Assembly: GCF_002257705.1 (NCBI RefSeq)
Contig: NZ_LSLK01000110.1
Span: 1 to 64,000 of the forward strand
Direction: 5' to 3'
Source of the DNA: Sporomusa silvacetica DSM 10669
GTDB lineage: Bacteria > Bacillota > Negativicutes > Sporomusales > Sporomusaceae
Length of the DNA stretch: 64,000 nucleotides
In this document: positions 58,713 through 64,000 of the stretch, in pieces
Numbering within the stretch: position 1 is the first letter of the stretch
How the letters are laid out: the number at the start of each line of letters is the position of its first letter
Made by a program: the position numbers and the translations under genes
The notes under the pieces: generated by a model
What the model saw: the letters and a program-made list of their open reading frames with translations, nothing else
What the model was told of the DNA's origin: nothing
Databases searched by the model: none

Positions 58713-59819
58713 TTACTTCCCAGTAGCTGCAGCTATCATAGCTTTTACATTCTCAATTTTTGCGTTAGGCGGTACGGTACAACCTGAAGAAAGAATGAAG
58801 CCTGTCCCCATATCTTTAATTAAACGGGTACTATAGTTGTAAACTTCGTCTGGAGTACCCAGGGTCAGTTTGGCAGCCGGTACATCGCCTTTAATACACA
58901 TACGATCACCAAGTACTTCTTTAATTTTATAAATATTAGTGGCGCCGTCAGTTTCAAACACAGCTTTTCCTTTCGGGAGCTCGCGGAAATACTCAAGGTC
59001 GCGTTCCCAATTTCCATCTAGGTGCAAGCTGATCACAGCACCTTCTTCAATGACTACATCGGCCATCGCTTTGATATATTTCCAGACAAAACGTTCCCAT
59101 AGTTTGCGTGACCAAAACTCACTTGCTCCGCGCGCTGGAGATACAAATACAGCTTTAGCCCCGGTAGCACGTATTTGCGCTCGAACCGCATCCCCTGTCT
59201 CCTTTTGGATAATATCCAGGACAGCCTCCACTTTATCAGGCATTTTGTATAAATCCTTGATAAAGCTCGACATGGAGCGTCCACCACCAAGAAATTCAGG
59301 AACTGATGAGTTTAAGACAGGGGTATAAACCATGTAACCAGCAGCTTCGATATTTTTGGCTAATTGCGGAGCACCAGCTAATTGCCCGAAAAGATTTTCC
59401 AGGTCAATGCCCAGTCTGTTGCCTAAATAATCGAGCATAAAAGGCGTCCAGCCTTTATTCAAAATGGTGTCATAGTCTTCCCTGGTCATTTGTTCTTGTT
59501 CATCCACTTGCCAGACGGCGTCATCCGGTAACTCGCGTCCCGGCAGTTTAACTTTAGACATATAAATTAGCGGAAACAACTGACCCGCCCCAAAAGAAAC
59601 ATTTGTTCCATCCAGATCACCAAAAGCTTTTAAAGAATCGAGCATTAGTTCATTTGCACGTTTAAAGCTTGTGCAATATTCTTTCATTGTTACGCCCATA
59701 TGAGGGGCAGCAAACGCGTCAAATAATTGTATTACCGGTGTCCTGTCGGTCTTTTCCAATGCGATTGTTTTCATTACTCGTTCTGTACGTTCTTGGAACA
59801 ATTCTTGTGTTGTTTTCAT
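58713..59819 (-). CDS. Uroporphyrinogen decarboxylase-family (MtaA/CmuA-like) methyltransferase, 368 aa
   Basis: Belongs to the UroD superfamily branch that includes corrinoid/coenzyme methyltransferases. Family segments: RVMKTIALEKTDRTPVIQLF, HMGVTMKEYCTSF, ISLHLDGNWERDLEYFRELP (the His-x-Asp-Gly region), TNIYKIKEVLGDRMCIKGDV and GFILSSGCTVPPNAKIENVK, with HxCxnC-like zinc features not fully clear. A demethylation or related C1-transfer role is inferred. No corrinoid protein is encoded nearby. The start at 59819 is spaced nine bases from GGGGGA; the upstream ATG at 59828 abuts it. Confidence 0.82.
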   Translation of the reverse strand: MKTTQELFQERTERVMKTIALEKTDRTPVIQLFDAFAAPHMGVTMKEYCTSFKRANELMLDSLKAFGDLDGTNVSFGAGQLFPLIYMSKVKLPGRELPDDAVWQVDEQEQMTREDYDTILNKGWTPFMLDYLGNRLGIDLENLFGQLAGAPQLAKNIEAAGYMVYTPVLNSSVPEFLGGGRSMSSFIKDLYKMPDKVEAVLDIIQKETGDAVRAQIRATGAKAVFVSPARGASEFWSRKLWERFVWKYIKAMADVVIEEGAVISLHLDGNWERDLEYFRELPKGKAVFETDGATNIYKIKEVLGDRMCIKGDVPAAKLTLGTPDEVYNYSTRLIKDMGTGFILSSGCTVPPNAKIENVKAMIAAATGK

Positions 59820-59859
59820 AATTACCATTCCCCCAGAATTTAGATTTAAGAGTTACCAG

Positions 59860-61077
59860 TCAGAATTTCGCAGGATTACGAAACTTTGGATTGGACTCAT
59901 CCAGAAAGTAGCCAAAAACAAGGCTAGACGCCATTAATATAACTACGACCAACATCATAAATGGAAGCCCCGCTGCATCGGCAATCTTGCCGGCGATAAT
60001 CGGCCAGATTGCACCGCTGATGAGGTCCCCTGATGCCTGGGCAACCACCATGGAAGTTGCTATTAAACGGACAGGTACCGATTCCATAGGAATAATGGTC
60101 ATAACAAATGGAGCGACAGCAGGCACAAACCCTGCGAATACCACATACATCCAGGTAGCTAACATGCTACCTGGAGCTAAATACATAGCTAACGGTCCCA
60201 GCAGACTCAAAACTATGCACACAAACATTACCGGTTTCCGGCCGAAGTTATCTGACAACTTTGTAGTCGCTATGCCAAAGACAACATACAGTACTCCCAT
60301 GGCTGAAGTTACCCAGCCCATGTCTTGCACGGAAAGTTTAGCTACATTAACCAGATACATGGGAGCAAAAATCATCACTGTCATATATCCGATAATTGCC
60401 AAAACATTCATAATCACACAAAAGGGAACGTTTTTAAATTTCATTACATCTTTATATACATTGCCACTCGTTTGTTCCACAGCGGCATCTACCACTTTCG
60501 GCTCAACTTCTTTGATCCACAAAATAACTGCAACCACTATAACAAAGGTGGGAATGCTAGCCACCAGGAAGGTATTTTGCCAGGAATACTGCGCAGCAAG
60601 TTGAGTAATAAAAATCGGCCCAATGGTTGCCCCAATAGCACCAATACCGGCATTAACAATGCCGACGTTACGGCCAAAAGTGCCCTCTAATGAGGCATCA
60701 GCGACAATGGCATAAAGTAGAGCCCCTAACGGCCCAGCGAAAATGCCGCAAATTGTCCGAACAACTAGTAATTCAGTAACAGTGCTACAAATTACACCCG
60801 CCGCCATGAATACCCCTGTACCAATTAAACATGGCACCAAGATGCGTTTTCTATATCCCAATTTGTCAGACCATCCAGCAACGAAAAATGCCGAAACCGC
60901 CCAGGCAACTGAAAAAACCGAATTCAGCATGCCAATATCCGTATTCGTAAGGCCTAGTTGCGGCGCTAAAATGGGCATTAGAAAATTGATGGAAAGCCTA
61001 TCCAACATCATGACACCCATGGCTAGAAAGCATATAGCAGTCGCTGTAATTGCGTACCTATGAGATTTATCCTTCAT
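59860..61077 (-). CDS. Major facilitator superfamily transporter, 405 aa
   Basis: Twelve membrane helices. Segment FFVAGWSDKLGYRKRILVPC is the MFS motif A between helices 2 and 3, and its repeat is VFGIATTKLSDNFGRKPVMF. The overall type is the organic-acid/aromatic-acid group. It lies between the porin and methyltransferase genes on the same strand. A 186-base gap upstream with an 8-bp hairpin (61158-61165 with 61169-61176) separates it from the porin. Likely imports the compound handled by the neighbouring enzymes. GGAGGGTGATGT precedes the ATG. Confidence 0.9.
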   Translation of the reverse strand: MKDKSHRYAITATAICFLAMGVMMLDRLSINFLMPILAPQLGLTNTDIGMLNSVFSVAWAVSAFFVAGWSDKLGYRKRILVPCLIGTGVFMAAGVICSTVTELLVVRTICGIFAGPLGALLYAIVADASLEGTFGRNVGIVNAGIGAIGATIGPIFITQLAAQYSWQNTFLVASIPTFVIVVAVILWIKEVEPKVVDAAVEQTSGNVYKDVMKFKNVPFCVIMNVLAIIGYMTVMIFAPMYLVNVAKLSVQDMGWVTSAMGVLYVVFGIATTKLSDNFGRKPVMFVCIVLSLLGPLAMYLAPGSMLATWMYVVFAGFVPAVAPFVMTIIPMESVPVRLIATSMVVAQASGDLISGAIWPIIAGKIADAAGLPFMMLVVVILMASSLVFGYFLDESNPKFRNPAKF

Positions 61078-61263
61078 ATATACATCACCCTCCTTGTTTC
61101 TTTTTGTCTCCTAATGTTTTGTGAGCATAAAGTACATGGGCTATTTGAATCCCAGGTTGAGAGGTAACACCTCTCACAGGCAGCCCTCCTAGTCAGAGCG
61201 ATTCACACCTTTTGGGGAGCCGCATTGTGAATGGATTGTGATAAACCAGGTGATATTTTGGAA

Positions 61264-62568
61264 TTAGAAAACCCAGGTTAACTGACTAATCAAGAATTTC
61301 TGACTTTTGTCGGCTAAACCATTACCGCCTACTTTTATAGCTTCCAAATCCCCATAGATGAACGAAAGCATCGCGTGTGGCGCAACTGTCACTTCAACCC
61401 CGTACTCAAAACCTTTTAGATCATTGATACTGCTGCCCTGAGCAGGATATGTCCAGTTATTTGGAGCTGATAATGCACCCGTATATTGATGCGAATCAAA
61501 ACCATTGTCACCTTTCCGGTAACCTACCCATGCACCTGCTGACCCTACTGCGAATGGATTTGCACCTTTGTATTTTGCCTTGATATACATTCCCTTAGGA
61601 GAATTGCCATCATTTACAGCTTTAGCATTGACTGCAGTGTTTACACCGTATTCCCCTTTCAGGTTGATATTAGGTATCCCGGTATATTCTAATCCCACTG
61701 CTTTTGAATTATAATACTCTTTATGTTTATCAGAATCATAAGCAAAGAACATGCTTGTATGCTCGTTCAGTTTAAATTGCATATCGGCTAACAGCCAGGA
61801 GTAATCTGTTTTTTTACCGGAATAAATAGTTGTTTTTACATCTTTGCCGAAGCTCACTTTTCCGCCATCTAAGTAGGGCGCACTAAATAATAATCCTTTG
61901 CCAATTGTTGGCGCAAATCTTCCTGCGGCCCACTCAATGTTACCATTTTTGCTGGCATAATACGCTTCCTCAAACTCCATCGGACTATCAGTTCTCGTGT
62001 CGCCTGCTATAGAGTCATTTCCGATTATCGCGTGAAAATAATGATTGCTGTCAAACTTTTTATCTATAAATACGTACAAAGCTGAGCGGATCTCTGATTT
62101 ATCAGCTGGTTGACCAGTATAATACGGGTCACCGCCAATCGCTACGTCAGGTACAAGTGAACGCGGATTCTTGGTCCATTCATGCCTGATTTGCGCAACA
62201 CCAGTGATTTTCAAACTATTGGCATCTTTATCTTCCAGGTTCTTAACACGTACCCCTAAACCCGTCAATTCTTTAGAAAATTCAGTTGATAATTTTTCCA
62301 ATAACGCCTTGTTTTCGGCATTGGCCTTATCTTCCTTTGTTAGTGCATTAGCCACAATAAGCGCCATTTCATACCTGGTCATAGTTTTATCACCGCGGAA
62401 AGTACCGTCGCCAACACCATCGACTATACCGGCATTAGCTAGTTTGGTTACGGCATCATACGCCCAGTGCTTAGATGGAAGGTCGCTAAAGCTGCTGTCT
62501 GCAGCTAATACAAGGCTAGAAAAGCAAAAAGTCAGCACTATGCTTAAAACAATAGTAATTTTTTTCAT
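61264..62568 (-). CDS. SLH-domain outer-membrane porin, 434 aa
   Basis: Signal peptide (MKKITIVLSIVLTFCFSSLV, cut after VLA), then an SLH domain (SFSDLPSKHWAYDAVTKLAN, GIVDGVGDGTFRGDKTMTRY, about residues 25-75). A coiled-coil segment (80-115) follows, and a beta-barrel-like region with alternating aromatic residues ends in QFLISQLTWVF, the usual terminal Phe. This is the Omp/porin type of Negativicutes, whose SLH domain ties the outer membrane to the peptidoglycan. It is placed behind the second sigma-54 promoter, so it is an inducible porin. GGAGATGAAAGA precedes the ATG. Confidence 0.93.
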   Translation of the reverse strand: MKKITIVLSIVLTFCFSSLVLAADSSFSDLPSKHWAYDAVTKLANAGIVDGVGDGTFRGDKTMTRYEMALIVANALTKEDKANAENKALLEKLSTEFSKELTGLGVRVKNLEDKDANSLKITGVAQIRHEWTKNPRSLVPDVAIGGDPYYTGQPADKSEIRSALYVFIDKKFDSNHYFHAIIGNDSIAGDTRTDSPMEFEEAYYASKNGNIEWAAGRFAPTIGKGLLFSAPYLDGGKVSFGKDVKTTIYSGKKTDYSWLLADMQFKLNEHTSMFFAYDSDKHKEYYNSKAVGLEYTGIPNINLKGEYGVNTAVNAKAVNDGNSPKGMYIKAKYKGANPFAVGSAGAWVGYRKGDNGFDSHQYTGALSAPNNWTYPAQGSSINDLKGFEYGVEVTVAPHAMLSFIYGDLEAIKVGGNGLADKSQKFLISQLTWVF

Positions 62569-62658
62569 TCTTTCATCTCCTATATTCAAAGTTTAGGGAT
62601 CATACTTTGCAACAATACCTGTTTCTTTAAAAAATCCTCCTTATAAATTAAAATTACA

Positions 62659-62971
62659 TGGTTGATCAACCGCCTATTAGTAATGCAATTTTCATGCCAG
62701 CAAAATTGCAAATTCTAGCTGAATTTATAGCAAATTCTCCTGTAAATTGCCCTTTTTTCGGTTTTCTAACCTTCAATCGATGTGCACATTGTTAATTGTA
62801 TTAGTTCAATATGAATTTAAATTTCACTTATTTCACTTGTTTTTTATGCTCATGTCATTTTGGTCTAGTTATTTTATTAATACTATTTCATTTTGACATT
62901 TACTAATCAGCAGCATGCTAATTCCGAAATAATAACTATATTTTTTTAATCCTCGTGATTGAGTAATATGT
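62659..62971. repeat. Copy 2 of the duplicated regulatory block
   Basis: Matches 55871-56173 along its length, including GGTTGATCAAC at the start, the promoter, ATGTGCACATTGTTAATT (about 62780) and CATTTCATTTTGACATTTACT (about 62889). It precedes the porin at the same relative position as copy 1 precedes dmsA. Confidence 0.88.
62684..62699 (-). promoter_or_regulatory. Sigma-54 (-24/-12) promoter for the porin unit
   Basis: On the minus strand TGGCAT, GAAAA, TTGCA, one base off the consensus TGGCAC-N5-TTGCA. The porin starts 116 bases downstream. Confidence 0.8.
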
Positions 62972-63041
62972 GCTTAACTATGTAGTTTTCTATTATTGTA
63001 GTTTAAAAATTGGGTGTTCTAACCATTGACAATTGGTTCAA

Positions 63042-63079
63042 AATATAGAAGACTATATAGATATATAGTCTTCTATATT
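63042..63079. promoter_or_regulatory. Large palindrome upstream of the regulator gene
   Basis: A 17-bp perfect inverted repeat (63042-63058 with 63063-63079) around AGAT, ending 43 bases before the start codon. It may be an autoregulatory operator or an mRNA leader hairpin. Confidence 0.55.
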
Positions 63080-63122
63080 GATTACGTTAGCTGAATTATT
63101 AGTAGGTGTAAGGAGGCATTAA

Positions 63123-64000
63123 ATGAATATTGATAAAAAAAGGAATACTTGTCTTCAGGAACTTACTGCTTTTCTGCACTTAAAACCTCAACAATGGACT
63201 GAAATCATCAATTATAAAGAAAAGTTGTTACTTTCGAATGAAAAGCCCATAGAATCGCCTTTAATTCGTAAAGAAATCGCGGAATCATGGATTCGCTCGC
63301 GAAAAAAAGGCGTTTTACCTGACATATCCTTACTTGATAACATACTTAAACCTTCAGAATTTTCTAAGATTCAACGAGATAATAAACTGCTTCTTCAAAC
63401 AACAGAACCGATATTTAATGAGGCGCTAGCCTGCCTGAATAGCAAGCTACGCTTTAGTGTGGGCTTAATAGATAAAAACGGAATTCTACTTTCAAATTAT
63501 AACGCACAGATTGAACAGTTGACCTACCCAGGAGTTAACATGTCGGAAGAACTAGTAGGTACCGCAGCTCATTCACTCTGCGCAAAGCTTGGCAAACCGG
63601 TATGCACAATTGGGCCTGAAACCTATAATAAAATATTGCAGCAAGGTAAATTAGTCATATCTCTACCTATATTTGACACTAATGGCAATATAACGGCAGT
63701 AATTGCTCTTGCCTATTACCGTGACTTTAAACAAACACTTGAAGAGGAAGAGCTATTTACCTGGTTAATAGCCTGGCAGTTTTCCATTGCCCAAAAAATT
63801 GAAGATGCGTTAACATTAGCGCAACATAAATTCCAAATAAATATTGATAATAGTATTTTACATACCACCTTTTCGATGATTGATGAGGGCGTCATTTTTT
63901 TGGACTGTAACGGTCAAATCAATAATATTAGCCGTGGTGGAGAACAATTCCTGGGAATGACTTCTGCAAAAGCGAAAGGGAAATATTATTCTGATCTTTT
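63123..64000 (+). CDS. AcoR-like sigma-54 activator, N-terminal part (runs off the window)
   Basis: The open frame of 292 codons continues past the window end. Residues 1-60 include ESPLIRKEIAESWIRSRKKG, typical of the AcoR/XylR-like group (ESW.RS...G). A GAF domain (about 75-205) has GLIDKNGILLSNYN and the characteristic NMSEELVGTAAHSLC. A PAS domain begins near 240 (TFSMIDEGVIFLDCNGQINN). The AAA+ and Fis parts would lie beyond 64000. AGGAGG precedes the ATG. Divergent to the porin and next to sigma-54 promoters, so it probably activates both. Confidence 0.85.
   Translation, partial: MNIDKKRNTCLQELTAFLHLKPQQWTEIINYKEKLLLSNEKPIESPLIRKEIAESWIRSRKKGVLPDISLLDNILKPSEFSKIQRDNKLLLQTTEPIFNEALACLNSKLRFSVGLIDKNGILLSNYNAQIEQLTYPGVNMSEELVGTAAHSLCAKLGKPVCTIGPETYNKILQQGKLVISLPIFDTNGNITAVIALAYYRDFKQTLEEEELFTWLIAWQFSIAQKIEDALTLAQHKFQINIDNSILHTTFSMIDEGVIFLDCNGQINNISRGGEQFLGMTSAKAKGKYYSDL

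Larger units (their letters stand above)
62569..63122. promoter_or_regulatory. Divergent region between porin and regulator, with duplicated block
   Basis: Contains copy 2 of the duplicated block (62659-62971), whose sigma-54 promoter faces the porin. Closer to the regulator lies a large palindrome (63042-63058 with 63063-63079). No coding frame fits. Confidence 0.75.

Noticed and set aside
61078..61263. Possible cobalamin riboswitch before the MFS/methyltransferase genes (GACTAGGAGGGCTGCC loosely resembles a B12 box)
   Set aside because: The other conserved parts (GCCACTG, expression platform) are not found, and the match is partial.

Overview
The window looks like a chromosome segment of an endospore-forming, outer-membrane-bearing Firmicute of the Negativicutes, Sporomusaceae-like (Sporomusa, Pelosinus and relatives). 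The main clues are a porin with an N-terminal S-layer-homology domain, a spoVAC-spoVAD-spoVAE operon, a YIEGIA spore-associated pair, Tat-exported molybdoenzyme machinery and several oxidoreductases of anaerobes. Genus-level assignment is inference.

Layout. (1) 1-6.4 kb is a GC-rich accessory block: a chain of tiny overlapping genes (DUF1659, DUF2922, YvrJ and two unknowns), an amidase, ssb, a winged-helix replication-type gene carrying 12-bp DnaA-box iterons, an Xis-like and a repressor-like gene, a LysE exporter and a tyrosine integrase next to tRNA-Arg. It is probably an integrated element whose far end lies left of the window. (2) 6.4-8 kb is an RNA cluster: tRNA-Arg, RNase P RNA with a structured leader, an unassigned structured RNA, and tRNA-Cys, -Pro, -Trp and -Leu with repeated spacers. 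(3) 8-12.5 kb holds a flavoprotein, a second LysE exporter, decayed genes, a small Cys-tailed protein and the YIEGIA pair. (4) 12.6-31.1 kb is a nearly complete allantoin pathway on the minus strand with a divergent pucR. Steps encoded are allantoin uptake, two allantoinases, AllC, AllE, AllD, the three-subunit AllFGH oxamate carbamoyltransferase, carbamate kinase and a PucG-type aminotransferase. An L-lactate-permease homologue sits inside the AllFGH/carbamate kinase unit and may export oxamate. (5) 31-38.8 kb is mixed: acetolactate decarboxylase, MsrA, a TctC-like binding protein beside a TctC fragment, an EAL-CBS-GGDEF protein, a lipid glycosyltransferase and a phospholipase-like protein. 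(6) 38.9-42.1 kb is a spoVA operon with DUF1657 and DUF421 genes, resembling the spoVA2mob type. (7) 42.3-46.7 kb has a small unknown gene, a Mop-type aldehyde oxidoreductase and a MoeA-like protein. (8) 47-55.7 kb has an unknown gene, tatA and a seven-gene respiratory molybdoenzyme operon (DmsABC-like, TorD-like, NapG/NapH-like and a polyferredoxin). (9) 56.5-64 kb has an Old-Yellow-Enzyme oxidoreductase, a UroD-family methyltransferase, an MFS transporter, the SLH porin and a divergent, truncated AcoR-type regulator gene.

The most striking structure is a duplicated intergenic region of about 300 bp (55871-56173 and 62659-62971). One copy lies upstream of the molybdoenzyme operon and the other upstream of the SLH porin/MFS/methyltransferase genes. 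Each copy carries a sigma-54 type -24/-12 promoter facing its operon, and a probable sigma-54 activator gene starts just beyond the second copy. This suggests one signal controls outer-membrane entry, uptake, turnover and respiratory reduction of an unidentified compound. The allantoin region also has shared GCACATTGCA promoter motifs and two mutually exclusive hairpins between allC and pucR.
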